In this document: positions 10,978 through 22,780 of the stretch, in pieces | Position numbering within the stretch: the stretch's first letter is position 1 | How the letters are laid out: every line of letters starts with the position of its first letter | NCBI GenBank assembly: GCA_031213475.1 | Contig: JARUPZ010000014.1 | Location: 8,445,491 to 8,509,490 of the forward strand | Length of the DNA: 64,000 bases | Origin: Nereocystis luetkeana | Lineage: Eukaryota; Sar; Phaeophyceae; Laminariales; Laminariaceae | Reading direction: 5' to 3' | Program-made: the position numbers and the translations under genes | The notes under the pieces: model-generated | Databases searched by the model: none | What the model saw: the letters and a program-made list of their open reading frames with translations, nothing else | Told to the model about the DNA's origin: nothing

Positions 10978-11900
10978 TGTGTCCGCCTGGAGACGATATT
11001 TGTGACGACCCGCACATGCAGGGCCTCCGAGGTCAGAAAATTGATTGGTCTGGGGTCAACGGTGGCTGGTACTCACTAGTCAAGGACGACGGCGTCGAGC
11101 TCCAGGTTAACGTCCGGCTTACGGCTCCGTTGCCAGAGGAATTCCCCGACCGCCAGCTGATTACGGGTCTGAGCATTTTGTTCGGGGAGCACTCTGTCAT
11201 CATCGAGGTGAAGAACCCGTACGACACAACCACTGACGGATGCCCTGATGGCGTCTCGCCTTGCCTTGCTAAGGGCGGTGTGCGAATTATCGTTGACGAG
11301 GAGCAGGATGATAGCATCTTCACGTCCAGCAGGGACGAGCGGGTCGCGGATGGCATTTATGTATCAGCATCCAACCTTCCTGTCGAGTGCCGGCAGTTTG
11401 GTGGAGACAAGATATGGGCCCGCATGTACGACGAAATGCTGCAGGGCAAACGCAAGCTGGCCGCCGAGGAAAGCTTCGAAAGCTGGATACTGCGGTTCGA
11501 CCACATGGCCGCGCCGGCCTGGTGTGCGCAGTACATCGCACAGAACGACCTCGTCGAGGTGCATTCCATCCATGCGATATTTAAGATTGTCACTCCTGCA
11601 GTGACCGTGCGCCTTAACGCCGGTGTCAACTACCAGGGCAACGGCGAGTTGGACTGGGACGGGCGCGTCCTACCCGACCTGGAGTTCTGGCAGATGGACG
11701 TGGGGTTGCACCGGTTGTCCCTCGAAAGCGAGTCTCTTTCCGGGATTCTTGGAGAAACAGCCCGCCCAGTGCTAGACGAGGCCGGCCACGAGGTAATGGA
11801 AGGGTATGACGCATTCCGCGGAACTGTAGAGGACTATCGTGTGGCCGGACCTCTGGGCACCGACTTCGCCCTTCTTCACAACGAGGAGTTCCACGAGTAG
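10978..11900 (+). CDS. Root-cap/LEA-like domain protein, terminal exon
   Basis: Long, GC-richer open frame of about 306 codons ending at TAG 11898-11900. There is no ATG at its start. Instead an acceptor CCCGCAG|TG makes it the 3' exon of a split gene, entered in phase 1, the phase left by the upstream mini-exons. The domain resembles plant root-cap/LEA-related proteins (PF06830 group). Near the N-terminus is DDPHMQGL..QKIDWSG, then W-S-L-V and VNVRLTAPLP, then TGLSILFGEHSVIIEVKNP. Near the C-terminus is SGILGETARPV, which matches the family's GVLGQTYRP block. Several Cys residues (CPPGDDICDDP, GCPDGVSPC, VECRQF) suggest a secreted, disulphide-bonded protein. Family members are extracellular and of unclear biochemistry. 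No poly(A) signal was recognised just downstream. Confidence 0.7.
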
Positions 11901-12013
11901 GCGTGGCGCCTTCGATACCTCGCTGGTTAAGGGGAGCGCCCGTACCGCTCCTTTATCTGCGGCGTTGCTTGTGTTCCGCTTATGAGCGTGTTTTTCTATA
12001 ACCGAACGGAATC

Positions 12014-12360
12014 AGGGGGGGGGAGGGGGGAGAGGAGCGAGTGGGGGGAGGGTGGAAGGCAGCGGAACAGAGGAGGAGAAGCGGAGGGGGGGGGGCGGGG
12101 CAGGGGGAAGGGGAGGGAAGGAGGGAGGAAGGAAAGAAGGGAGAATAGAAAAGAGGGAAAAAGGAAAGGAGGGAAGAAGGAATGAAAGAGGGAGAAAAGA
12201 AAGGAGAATAGAAAGGAGAGGGGGGGGGAGGGAAGGAGGGAGGGAGGGAGAGAGCAAGGGAAGGAAAAGAAGGAGGGAAAAAAGGAGGAAGGAACGAAAG
12301 GAGGGAGGGGGGGGAGGTTGAGAGGCAGCTGGGTAGAGGGAGGAAGGGCGAGAACCACGA
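12014..12360 (+). repeat. Long polypurine (G/A) tract
   Basis: About 345 nt almost purely G and A on the plus strand (GGGAGG, GGAAGGAA, GAAAGGAGGG). Frames open across it on both strands are artefacts of composition. Mirror-symmetric purine stretches could form triplex DNA. Confidence 0.85.
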
Positions 12361-13532
12361 CACGAGGGGAAACAGTGTTTGGAGGGGGGCGTGGGTGTTC
12401 AACTTTGTAGACACTGTTGCGTCTCTCGGAATCGTCGTACGCCTTTCAGTCAATGAGACGTTTGCCTCCCCTCCTGCCCGTGCCTGCGCTTACCGTTTTC
12501 ACACATTTTAAGTCGATGTATTGGTTCTGCAGATGTGCATGCCGCGACTACCGTAATGCGCCGTGCGTCCTTCAATTTGTTCAGGGCTGAAGAAACATAT
12601 CCGATATGTTTCAGCTGGCGTCAACCCTTGTTTATGGTTGAGGCATTGCGTACGATATCTCCGTCCGACTTGTGTACTCTTGCTGTGACGGGGTTCGTGG
12701 ATTGAAGGAGGCACGGAGGACGTGCGGCGTGAGCAGGCCGTTACGATACAACGTTTCCGAAGACGTGTCGGGACGGGTTTTGTCATTCCGACCGATTGTG
12801 GCGTCGTCATTGTGTCACAAACGCTTTCTCTCGGCGATGACGAGCGCATTGGATTCATTGCTGGTCGTTATATCCACGAACCTTCTAACATACGTATTCC
12901 ATTTGTATTGAATGAACAGAGTTGTTTGTGAGGTCCATAGCACGCGGAGTTCTATTCCTAGGCCTGCTCCGGCGTGTTCGGATGCAGCACGCGCATCCCG
13001 ATGACCAGTTCTACCGAGGTTTAAGCATGTAAAACGTACGGGTGTAGAGTTTAACTTACACATGTTGGATTTGCATTTTTTCGGAATTTATACTCTCCAG
13101 GAGTGAGGACAGCGAGGGAGACAACAGCCAGAGGTCAAAACGTGGCCGTTTTACAGTGGCATGTTTCAGTCGTGGTTTCCGTGGATTTGTATTAGGTGCG
13201 GGGGCGAGACCTATGGAGGGTTTTCGGTTGATAATTGCATTCACAAGCAAAGGGTAACGCAGTGCGCCTGTCGGACACTTGGCCTTGCCCGGACTATCCC
13301 ACCCAGCTGTCCTGAGTGTCGTCGACGCGTGATCAAGCCGGATACCGAACCGCGTAGTTGATATTATATATTTGCCCGTGTACGTAGACGGCTGAATTCA
13401 ATCTGCAGGTAGGCCCTTTAAGCATATGAACAGTATACCCTACCAGGTATGCGATTGAGTTCGGAAGACAGATATGTTGCCGTAAGCACGAATCCCGCTG
13501 CCCGTATTTTGTTTTTTGTTGCGAGCACAGTT
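12361..13532. other. No gene recognised
   Basis: Short open frames on both strands without domains; no matched repeats. Confidence 0.45.
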
Positions 13533-13540
13533 TAGTTCAG

Positions 13541-13569
13541 CGCCACCTACTTCTATTTTGCTGCGTCAG
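13541..13569 (+). other. Possible distant relative of the mini-exons
   Basis: TTAGTTCAG|CGCCACCTACTTCT...TGCGTCAG|GTAAAT resembles the mini-exon layout, and the following CCCCTATGAAATATGG resembles the conserved intron start CTACTATGAATATC. It lies downstream of the terminal exon's stop, so it would belong to another gene copy or be a relic. Confidence 0.2.
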
Positions 13570-14541
13570 GTAAATGTTTTTTTCCCCTATGAAATATGGA
13601 CTGTCTTTGGAAGAGCATACGTATGGCAGAAGGCTTCATGGGCTGCGGGAAGGCAATATGTCGCTCTGCGCCTGTGACGGTTGTTGTCTTTGGTACCCCT
13701 TATTGAGGGGTCGCACCCGCCCTTTTTGGCTGTGCCGGAAACAGTAAATGCACGCACGCACGGGTTCCGCTGACTAGAAATATATGTTGCATAACTTTGG
13801 TATTGGTTGGAGGGGGGCGAGCGCGGCGTGTTGCGTGGGCGTCTGCGCAAAGGGGGTCTTGAGGCAGAACCTTGGTGCCTCTAGGTATCAACGGCGTGTG
13901 TGCGTATCCCCGGTATATGTATGTCCTACATTAAGGCCAAGGAGACACGTACGTGCCGCGTGTGATCGTGGCCGACATTTGTTTCTGGGCAATATAATCT
14001 ATTTGTTTCAAGTTCAACCCGAATTGAGGTATGCAGAGAAAACCTGAAGCAACGTCAGGTCGCGTACGGGCTTCACTTGCCAATAGGTACACGTCTCAAG
14101 CCTACTTCGTGCAATGACGACCTTAGCAACTCCCGTTTCGTCCCGAGGACATGGGTTCAAGCCGTTAGGAGCTGTGGTTCAAGTTGCATACCTATTTGTT
14201 TCGTCTCCATGCTGACAATCGAGAACTCTCCAGGCTCAAGACTGGAGCCACAAGCATTGTTGCCCCCCATAGACATGCACAAGATGTACCTTATTATACA
14301 TGCAGCCTAATTTCCAGCCAAGCGTGTACTCATTGGCGTGTTCTCATTTTTGTGATACCCATTGCCGTATACTAAAATTACCTTCGATGGCATCTGGTCT
14401 AAATTCAAGTTGTTATCAGCTTCTATGTACGCCTCTCCGGTATCTGGGCATCTCTGAAAGTATATGGGCCTTCGACAGCACAATGAATGCTCAGGCTGTG
14501 ATCCGTGAAATTGCAAACGGAATGTTTCCGCCATCTGGGAA

Positions 14542-14932
14542 CAGACAAATCGGAAAAATGGGAACGAAACAAAAAATGAGAACGGATGTATTTTTTTAGA
14601 AAGCAAACCAATTGTGTACAACTCCAAGAAAAAAAGTTGACAGTCCTGTGGGGCTGTACAGCAGCCTTCGAATGAGCTGTCGCTCAGGCTGGAAGTCCTC
14701 GGCATCGCCGCGGTAGCCAGCATCTAGAGAAATCACAATAGAGCCAGCGTATATCGCTTTTTGCGCCCACCCGAAGGCACGAGATGGAGCATGGCCGTTC
14801 TGACGAGCTCCTCTCACAGGGCTGGCCAAGGGGTTTCGCAGGATCATTTTGGTTATCTGATACACCACACGGTTCTGGAGATACGGCTTGGTTCTCATTT
14901 TACGCTTCGTTCACATTTTTCCGATTTGTCTG
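14542..14932. mobile_element. 391-bp element with 42-bp terminal inverted repeats
   Basis: 14542-14583 and 14891-14932 are inverted repeats with 4 mismatches in 42, ending CAGACAAATCGGAAAAATG at each outer edge. The interior has one minus-strand frame (14596-14898) with no recognised domain. Flanks give no clear target duplication. A non-autonomous DNA transposon is the likeliest reading. Confidence 0.5.
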
Positions 14933-16262
14933 TATTCTGTGGGATATCCTGCTGTGGTCACCAAGCTCTCGCAGGACCACGAGCCTTTACAGGGTAGTGC
15001 GGGACGGCGGGATTGTGGGAATGTATGTGTAAAAGTCGTTTACCGCACCAGCGTGTCTAGGGTATCGCGCTCGCCTGTGCTGGCATCGGTTCCATTGTTC
15101 ACCGAATGCCTTTCGCACGGCCTCCTGTAGTACGAGCCCTAGCAGCCCTGGCCCAGCTGCTACTATACTATAGTCCGCAGAATGAGTGACTCTGGGGAAA
15201 CTCTCACAGGCTCTGCGTGCCAGTGGGCGAAGTCACAGCTCCGAATTGAAATGCAGTTGGGAGTTTCAAACACAGACGCTTGTTTCTATCGCGGGGTTGA
15301 CCAGGTATAGGCTACATGGTACGCAAATTGCAGCAAGAGCGGCCAGAGCACCAGCTCAGAGCACCTGCACTATATATAGTATGTGTAGGGTGTGCATAGA
15401 GTACCTGAGGTGTAACGGAACACGATACACCTGAGCTGTGGCTAGGGTATGTATGCATTCCCTAAACTCAGGTCGCGAAGACGCAGTCCAAGCGTTCTTT
15501 AATGCTTGGTCTTCTCGTGCATAAATCGGAAACGAGCGAAAACAACGACGACGGTTGTTGCAGCAATAGGCTTCGAGTGAGTCAGCGAGGTTGTGGCGCA
15601 TTGTTCACCTTCTTCTGAACAGTCCTCTAGGTAGGCCTTGTACCATTCATGTGTCTGCGTCGGCCCTTCCCGACCTCTGAATATAGCCTTCCTGCATGTT
15701 GCTCTCCAAGCCGAGGCATCCAGCCCACCCGAATATATATGTGTGTGCTGAACGTGTTGCACTCCAGGCCGTCGATGCCGGATATGGTTTCGTACGAAAC
15801 GCGCTGATAACGCCGATAAGGCGGCAAGGGATGCGGCCCGACTGGAGCAGGTCAGCAACAGCGACGATCTATGTCGGCTTGCTGTTCAGCTTTTCTCCTG
15901 CTCACAACGTCACCCTGCTATCGTGCATCCTCATTTCCTGTCCTCTACACGGCATTGCTGTCTGGTACCTGGTATGCTGCCGTCGTGTTGCAGTACTGTC
16001 TGTACGTGGTCAGGTGATGGTGGTTTGTTCCTCTGTTCTACTATTTGCTGTTATTCGCGCGTTATATATGCTATTGGTGGTGCTTCCTGGATTACATGAC
16101 TACACCCTCATGCAAACCACCCTCATGCCCCCGTCCTGCTCTACAGCCGTCGTCATCCTGCTGCATCTAACTCGTACACTGCTGGGGATCCCTTGGCCCT
16201 GCTGTACACCATCAAACTCCTCCCGTTTAACACCGTCCAAACAAATGCATATTTGCGTATGT
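14933..16262. other. No gene recognised
   Basis: A plus frame runs 15696-16343, but it overlaps the terminal repeat B2 of the next element, has no domain, and is likely chance. Confidence 0.4.
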
Positions 16263-16418
16263 TTTCGAAGTTGTCTTATATCAATTCGCATCCCCGCTCT
16301 CAGAGCGAGGAGGGTGGAGAGAGGGGCAGCCTCCAGGGGCTGAAACCCCCTGCTAACATCCGTAAACCCGAGTCTAACTCTATCCCGACACTGGCGACGT
16401 GGATCTCTCGACGCCAGG
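16263..16418 (-). repeat. YR element repeat B2
   Basis: Matches B1 (17228-17390): both start TTTCGAAGTTGTCTT, share GAGCGAGGAGGGTG in the middle and end in an ACGCCA block. The divergence is moderate, fitting an old insertion. Confidence 0.7.
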
Positions 16419-17020
16419 CGACTTGAATGGCAGTACATACAGAGGCGAATGCCAAGTAAAAACGTATCCACACAACGTATGCACACGTCATACACACCAC
16501 CAGACGTACACGTCGTATACAACAACGATGCACACACAATAAAGGGGAAATATATATTACGTGTATACACCAGCATATACCAGAAAAACAAAACGAAATC
16601 AATATGTCATGTATTCCGCGCCCCATGCCATTCATCGTACGGATAAACCTCTCTCCTACTATTCAGATTGCGCGCATAATCCGTGCTGATGATGCAACAC
16701 CATGTCGTGCACGCGGAAAGGCGTCAACCTCTCAAACACAAACGAAATAAGCAGCAATGTCCCCCGCGTCATACCAACAGCTAGTGCACCCGACACACGC
16801 TCCATGCAAACCGCGTATCGTGCGACAGAACACAAACCTTACAGCGGCTAGTCCCCTCCGCAACCTGCGCAATCTACAAGACCCGGACGTGAACAAAGCG
16901 TCCACAAAGTATGTATACCGAACAGCAGCCAATGCGTCATACCGCAGTTGCGAATGGGTAACTTCCCCTCCACTGACTCCATCAAAAGCACGGGCGGGTG
17001 GGTGGGAAGATAGGCCAGTC

Positions 17021-17219
17021 TTTACCGCACCTTGGACCCGTCTTGACGATCCTGCTTCTCTTCGCCCTCTCGATTGCGATTCAAGTGCTACAGCAGAACT
17101 GGTCACAGGTGCACTTCTGGACTATACGGGTACAACAACCCGTGGTGATATAATCGGTCAAACTCTCCCGTACATACTGAACACGTATTTTCTCGTACCT
17201 TCGATACTACTCCGCCTTA
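17021..17219 (-). repeat. YR element repeat A2
   Basis: Matches A1 (21141-21338): TTTACCGCACCTTGGACC, CTGGACTATACGGGTACA.CAACCCGTG and GATATAAT.GGTCAA are shared. Confidence 0.75.
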
Positions 17220-17227
17220 CATTTTTC

Positions 17228-17390
17228 TTTCGAAGTTGTCTTGTACTAGTTCGCACCCCCGCGCTCGGAGCGAGGAGGGTGAAGACAGGGAGAGACCCCC
17301 GGGGCTGCTCCAGGAGTAACCCCCTTCTAACGTTCGTAAACCTGAGTCAAACTCCATCCCCAACTAGCGAAGTCGATCGCGCGACGCCAA
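17228..17390 (-). repeat. YR element repeat B1
   Basis: Partner of B2; lies directly between the recombinase frame and A2, as expected for the internal B1-A2 junction. Confidence 0.7.
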
Positions 17391-17544
17391 CCTCCAACAT
17401 GGGGTTGACTCACGTTGCGGATGCCTACGCTACCCCTCCCCCCACCCCGCGCACTTGTTGCGGTGCTTAACAACTTCTCGGCCACCTGGCTCGCATAACC
17501 ACACCTACGCACCCCCCATTTGTTACCCAGTCCGGGGGGTTTAC

Positions 17545-18428
17545 TCACTTGCCCCGCTCGGTACCCTGCCCCAGCTGGATTCCGCTACCCGTGCCCTCCT
17601 TAGCCATCACGCTTGCCACCCAACTGGCGTCCCTCCCATGACTACGTGTGTACGCCTTGTACGTGTCCGGCGCCCACCAACCCTCACGCTGCAAGACCTC
17701 CGGTGTAGCCCCCCCGGACGACCGGTGAGTGGCGCCTCCAATCCTCAGGGAATGCAGGGTGCAATCCTCCGCCCGAACGCCCGTCAACGCAAATACTGCT
17801 AGCAGGGCAGCCGTCGCCTGCTGCTTGGTCCGCATGGCCCATCTGCCGTTACCAATACCGAACGCAATCAGAGGGGCCGGCGAGGGAAGGAACAGGTAAC
17901 AAGACATCAACTCGATCATACCATCGACGGCGCCCCTTCGGCGTCGGCGGGCCTCGGATGACCTTTCCGCGCGCGCGTCAGAACAGCACTCTTTCGCAAC
18001 TGATCCTCCTTCGACCGGCGAAAGTGGACTTCAATACGGTCAGCGGTCGACCACAGTGCTTGCGCCAGGAATCACCGCGAAAGAAAGCTATGTCAACCCC
18101 CCGCGATCAATACGACTGGTGAATTCGCGACCTCGTTCTCGCAACCATTTCCGACGTGTGGGTCAAGAAACTCAACGATGCACACAGCAAGCCACATAAC
18201 CCGTCCCCTAGCACGCCACGATGGGATCAGAGGCTCGCCCGCCAGCAATATCAACCACGAACTGGGCCGACGCACTGTTGCTTGGTTTCCCGCGTCGGCG
18301 TACGACCGAGCGGCGCCTTTGAAGGCGCTAGCGATAACGGGGTGGGTAACGTTGAGCACGAAACCGTGCGAAATACGGTAAACGTATTTGATCGCCGACA
18401 AACGACTCTCGATGGTCGCTGACCGCAA
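17545..18428 (-). pseudogene. Tyrosine recombinase (YR) of the retrotransposon, frameshifted
   Basis: The C-terminal half (17545-17919) carries the catalytic HSLRIGGATH motif (H-x-x-R) and the final WWAPDTYKAYTRS with the nucleophile tyrosine. A separate frame at 18093-18428 holds the helical N-terminal DNA-binding part (RLSAIKYVYRISHG...VIASAFKGAAR). Between them the frame is broken. The enzyme would integrate circular element DNA by strand exchange rather than by an integrase. Not expected to be functional. Confidence 0.75.
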
Positions 18429-18537
18429 TTGTTTGGTGGCAACGCGTACGCTATGTACTCAAACAAGCACCACACTTTGCACATATCATCCCGACCGTGC
18501 TGGAGAAAACCCGGCACTCCCCCACATACCCGGAAGT

Positions 18538-19537
18538 CTAACCTGGCGCCAAACTTCCCCAGATAAGTATGTTCAGACGAGACCGCAACTGCGTTCCGTA
18601 TGAGCTCGAGGCCAACAACGAAGTACAGAGAGACGTCCCGGCCTCTCCCAAGTCCTGAGTCTGCCTCGGAACATCCGGGCGAACGGATTGCAGGTTACGG
18701 AGAGCAAGGTCGCGATTCCAGTGTGAGATGCCATCAGCAGCGACGTTACATACTCCCCGCACGCGTATCGCGTCAAAATTCCAATCCGAAGACAATTCCA
18801 ACGCCCCGCCGAGGCGTATCAAAGCCCCAGATTGGGGGTCCTTACCCCAACGACACCGCTGCACCCACTCCACGGCGGCTTCACTGTCCCCACGCAACAT
18901 AGCGCAGTCACCCGTCGCTGACGGGCGCTCCGCCCGCGGAGACACCAAGACCCCCGCCGAGGCCACCATTCCCAACAGTTTAAGGACGTTGATGGAAATA
19001 TCGTTCTCGCCAGCGACGCCTTACTCGAGCCGGAGAAACGAGACTGCGGGGTCGAGCTCATATCGCTAGTATACTTCAGTTTCGAGGAAGAAACCCCCGA
19101 TAGCCGTTTTGAAAGAATCCGAAAACAGAGTACATTAGGCCGGGCGCTCGAGAAAGTGGTACATCCGAGCCGACAAGCTACCCCCCGGACGTCGAGGCCA
19201 TCAGCAACGAACCATCGCCAAACCTCGAGGTCCCCGTTGACTCGGCCCTTAGAACGACCCGCCGCCCAGGGTTGGGGGTACGGCACGCGAAGTCAGCGCC
19301 GGCGGTGATGCGCGGCATCCCCACCGAGGCCAACATGCGCTGCACGAAGAACGACCCCGGACGAACGGCGAACGATACGAGCATGAGAAACCCGACGAGC
19401 TCCGACACCTGCTTCGCGGAAGCGGAGGCCCGAGACGCCGGCCACACCGCGAGAATTTCACGCAGCTTGCCTCGCTTATGTGGCAGAATCGCCACCGTAA
19501 GGGCCTCAGTATTAATGATCCAACCCAACACCTCCAA
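18538..19537 (-). pseudogene. RT connection and RNase H region, frameshifted
   Basis: 19178-19537 begins with EVLGWIINTEALTVAILP, the conserved segment after the RT palm in YR elements, followed by a connection region. 18690-18975 carries the end of an RNase H fold (GDSEAAVEWVQR then VRGVCNVAADGISHWNRD, the C-terminal N-AD-S/H block). The frames differ, so at least one frameshift separates them. Confidence 0.65.
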
Positions 19538-19550
19538 TCGAGTATCCCAC

Positions 19551-20310
19551 TTAGTGCTTTACGGGCAGACAAGAGGGGAGGATCAGATGTCGCACGTTCG
19601 CCCAGCAGGCGAAAGTGGTCTGACGCGAGCGACTGCACCGCTCGCTGGCAACGGAGGCCATCCGGCCACCATTGCAGCTCAACGAGGATGCCGCCGTCGA
19701 CGCAATACCGTGCCAAACAACAGCTACCAGTATTACCCCCCGTGACAGGCACGGACTGGCAATCCCCCGGGAGCGGCACGACCGGCCCCCCGCTGTAGGG
19801 CGACTACGACGTGCGCGACGGCTACATCCACTTGGTGGGACACGACGGCATTCGGAAACGTGGAACGAGTGCGAGAACATTCGAGCGCCGACGCAACCAA
19901 ACCCCAAACCCCGGGGCTTTTACGCCACCCGAATTGCAAACTCAAGCCCACAACCACGTGGCCGCCGGCCACATACCCAAAGGCGGGCGCCCCGACAGAG
20001 TCCACCGGAACCTGCCGAAACGCGTATTTGACGTCAACCCGACACAAGACTATTCGAGCATTCCTACCGTGTGCCTGACTCAAGAATCAAATCCGCATCA
20101 GCACATCGCGAAGCACGCTGGCCTGTCCGCCCGCGCGCGCAAAGGTGAGATCAAGAACGATACAAAAATTGGGTTTCAGAACGGCAGCCAAGGGTGAAAG
20201 TCGTAGCCCACGGATCTCAACCGCGGAACCCAAATCAAACCCCAGGGCACGCCCACAGGCCACGTCCGCACAAACCTTCTCGATAAAAACACCCTTTGCC
20301 GTAGTCAAAC
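19551..20310 (-). pseudogene. Reverse transcriptase of the YR retrotransposon, broken
   Basis: 20087-20308 holds the finger region before motif A (RLSPLAAVLKPN..IVLDLTFA). 19733-20083 carries motif A as CRVDVKYAFRQVPVD and motif B-like LQFGWRKSPGVWGLVASALE. In another frame near 19690 the active-site box reads CVDGGILVELQWW where the family has Y/V-D-D: the second catalytic aspartate is glycine here. Several frameshifts plus this change indicate a dead enzyme. Upstream to about 20700 may be a gag relic, without clear motifs. Confidence 0.7.
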
Positions 20311-21140
20311 TCAGTATTCAAATCCCCCCGACGGGCAACGCATACCGGCGAGCCAGGAGACAACACACGAAGCAGTTGAGTAATCGCTGGGAACCGCTTG
20401 ATGGTCCCGAACCGCTTTATGGCCCCTTGCCATACTGGGTCACATCGAAATCGCCAGCCGAGCGGAGCTGGGCGGCCACCCGTGTCGTAACGTGGACCGA
20501 CTCCCCCACGAAGGATTGGATGTCGGCGGAAGAATCGCCGAGAATATGGAGGATTCGGCCCCAGAGAGTTCAGTGCCGTTGTGGGCCCGACTTTCTCCAC
20601 AAGGCAGCCTCGTCGACGAGCTACGACTTCTGGAGCAGTCGCTCCCGCGCGTTACGGTTGTCGCGGGAAGCGTCTCCTTGAGTGGCCTGGTTCGCCACGA
20701 TTAGCTGAAGCACGATGTCCAGGTGGGCGCACTGCGCCACGCCAGTCGACACCGAGTCTTGATTGCCCGCGATGGAAGCGTCTGGTTTGGCCGAAGCTGC
20801 CTGAATCTCGTCATGACAAGCCCAAATTGGCTTTCCACGTGCCCCAGCCACTGGACAATGTCGACGGAACGTACGAATCCCGATCCAGCGCCAGCGGGCC
20901 GAGCTTCGGCCGACGAGCTCTCATAGTTAGTCGCCACGCTTCTTGGAACAGCCGCTGGGGCCTCAGCAGCGGCCTAGGTGGCCTCGCCCGGTGTCGGGGC
21001 ATCACTCATCGCAGTAATCACGACAAACAGCAGCACGAATGAAACCCGAAAGAACATGCTAGCATGACGTCAATCAGCGACAAAGCCAGCATCTCTCACC
21101 AGTAGACAGCTATACTCGAAAGCAAGAAGCTAGATCAATG

Positions 21141-21338
21141 TTTACCGTACCTTGGACCTGTCTTGACGACCCTGCCTCGCTTCGTCCTCTCTATCGCGAG
21201 TCAACTACTACAGCTGAACTGGCCCCAGATGACGTCTGGACTATACGGGTACAGCAACCCGTGTTGATATAATTGGTCAATTTCTTCCGTACATACAAAA
21301 CACATAGTTTATCGTACCTCGATATTACTCCGCTTATC
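21141..21338 (-). repeat. YR element repeat A1
   Basis: 5' terminal repeat of the element in its own orientation; about 198 bp, matching A2. Confidence 0.75.
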
Positions 21339-21805
21339 GAGGTACGAGAAAAATGTATTTTATGCTGTAGCGCATCCCTGTATCCCTGCTTCGAAATACA
21401 AACGCACCACGGGCCTGTGGCCTTCCAGCTTCGACGTGCATCCCCCTGTGCGTCATCCTTCATTGTGGCGATTATATTATCACAGCAAACAATCATTTCA
21501 GGCAGAGAAAGGTGCGGAGGCAGCGAGGTTTGCGGAGAGAGATGCCAGCCGACAAAAGCGATGGCCACGGACGTGACCAAAGCAGCGAAGAAACGGAAGC
21601 TTCGTCGGGCTGCCTGCGCAGGTGTCAGGTACGACTGCAGTCCTCATGCGTCTATCTGTACAGTTTTTCCCTCCATTCAAGGTAGCTTGTTGCCTGGTAC
21701 GCATTGTACGTGTTGTTTACGCGTTATATATGCGGGTGGTATCGACCCGGGGACGGTGACTCGAATGACGACAGTATGTTTCACAAATAAAAGTCGCCTC
21801 ATCTA

Positions 21806-21975
21806 CTCCCGCCGAAAAAACGACTTCGAGGGCTTGCGACGTGATCCAGCGGGCACGGATCTCGCCCGGACCTCTACCAGTGTGTTCGGACGAGCTTTCT
21901 GTGTCGACTACATAGCGTTTGCCCAAAAGTGCTCGTATGAAGAAATACGCTGGGGGAAAAATACGAAAAAATCGC
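21806..21975 (+). repeat. Dispersed repeat R2, copy 1
   Basis: Imperfect match to 25742-25915, sharing CTCCCGCCG.GAAAAAAC, GA.CTC.AC.A.TGTGT.CGG and AAAAGTGCTCGTA.GAAGA. No coding potential. Confidence 0.6.
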
Positions 21976-22780
21976 AACCATAGATGTACATGTAACAACG
22001 CACATCGGGCAACACGATGACACGTCTGATCCTCCACCCCTCTACGTAGGGAAACTTCGGATCGCTAACCGCTGGGCGACAACAGGAAGATACGACTTGA
22101 AGCAGAGGTAGCACTTCTTTGGCCAAACCATTTCTGTCTGACCGGCCGCCTTGGTTCAATATTGTCCGGATGCCACTACGAGTCTTTTACTGCCTAATCC
22201 GAGATATACCTTGGCTTTGAGATCGTTCATCAATCAGGTTGCACTTTACGTTTTCACTTAAAATCAGTGTTTGGGAGAGGAATAGAGGTCGTCTAGGTAT
22301 ATTTATAAGGTTCCCCTCCGGGAGGTGCCTAGGGGAGTGGCGCAAAAACTAAATAATGCTCGTCGTATGAAATACTGCACACCTGTTTAGAACTAGAGAT
22401 TACAGCATCCACCCACCATTAATGTGAAGAAAATGCACGCATTTTTTAGGACAGACTATATATCGCTGTTTATGGCAATAGTCAGTGTGAGATCATTTCG
22501 AAAATATAAAAGAGGATATACCGGTAACTAGATATTGATCCTGAACGGATGACTCGCGGCGATCTATTCAATGCTTGCGCCGTAAGCGTAAGTATGAAAA
22601 GTTGTGTGAGGTCGAGATGCTTTGTGACCGACTGAGTAAAATCCAGCACATACGAAATATATTTCCGCGCAAAGTAAATGTTTCTTGGCGCTCTGAGTAG
22701 AATAAAGGTTTCACAGATATGTGTTACAATATATGCGTGAGATGGATGCTCATGGTACTGCGAGAGCATTTTTATTGGAG
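21976..22780. other. No gene recognised
   Basis: AT-rich sequence; the minus frame 22482-23153 runs into the short-repeat tract below and has no domain. Confidence 0.4.

Larger units (their letters stand above)
16263..21338 (-). mobile_element. Tyrosine-recombinase retrotransposon, Ngaro-like layout
   Basis: A minus-strand element with reverse transcriptase, RNase H and tyrosine recombinase fragments, in that order. It is flanked by split direct repeats A1 (21141-21338), B1 (17228-17390), A2 (17021-17219) and B2 (16263-16418). Read 5' to 3' the order is A1-ORFs-B1-A2-B2, the arrangement known for Ngaro/PAT-type YR elements. These insert through a circular intermediate and leave no target duplication. 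About 600 bp separate A2 from B2, more than in compact Ngaro elements. No methyltransferase domain (a DIRS hallmark) was seen. Frameshifts and stops show it is inactive. Confidence 0.7.

Noticed and set aside
11980-12453. Long Pro/Ser- and Gly/Arg/Glu-rich frames around 12.0-12.4 kb
   Set aside because: They arise on both strands from a pure polypurine tract and show no domain or start context.
15696-16343. 215-codon plus frame with hydrophobic stretches
   Set aside because: Overlaps repeat B2, no recognised family, no splice or start support.
16757-17470. 237-codon plus frame
   Set aside because: It spans the A2 and B1 repeats of the retrotransposon and has no domain.
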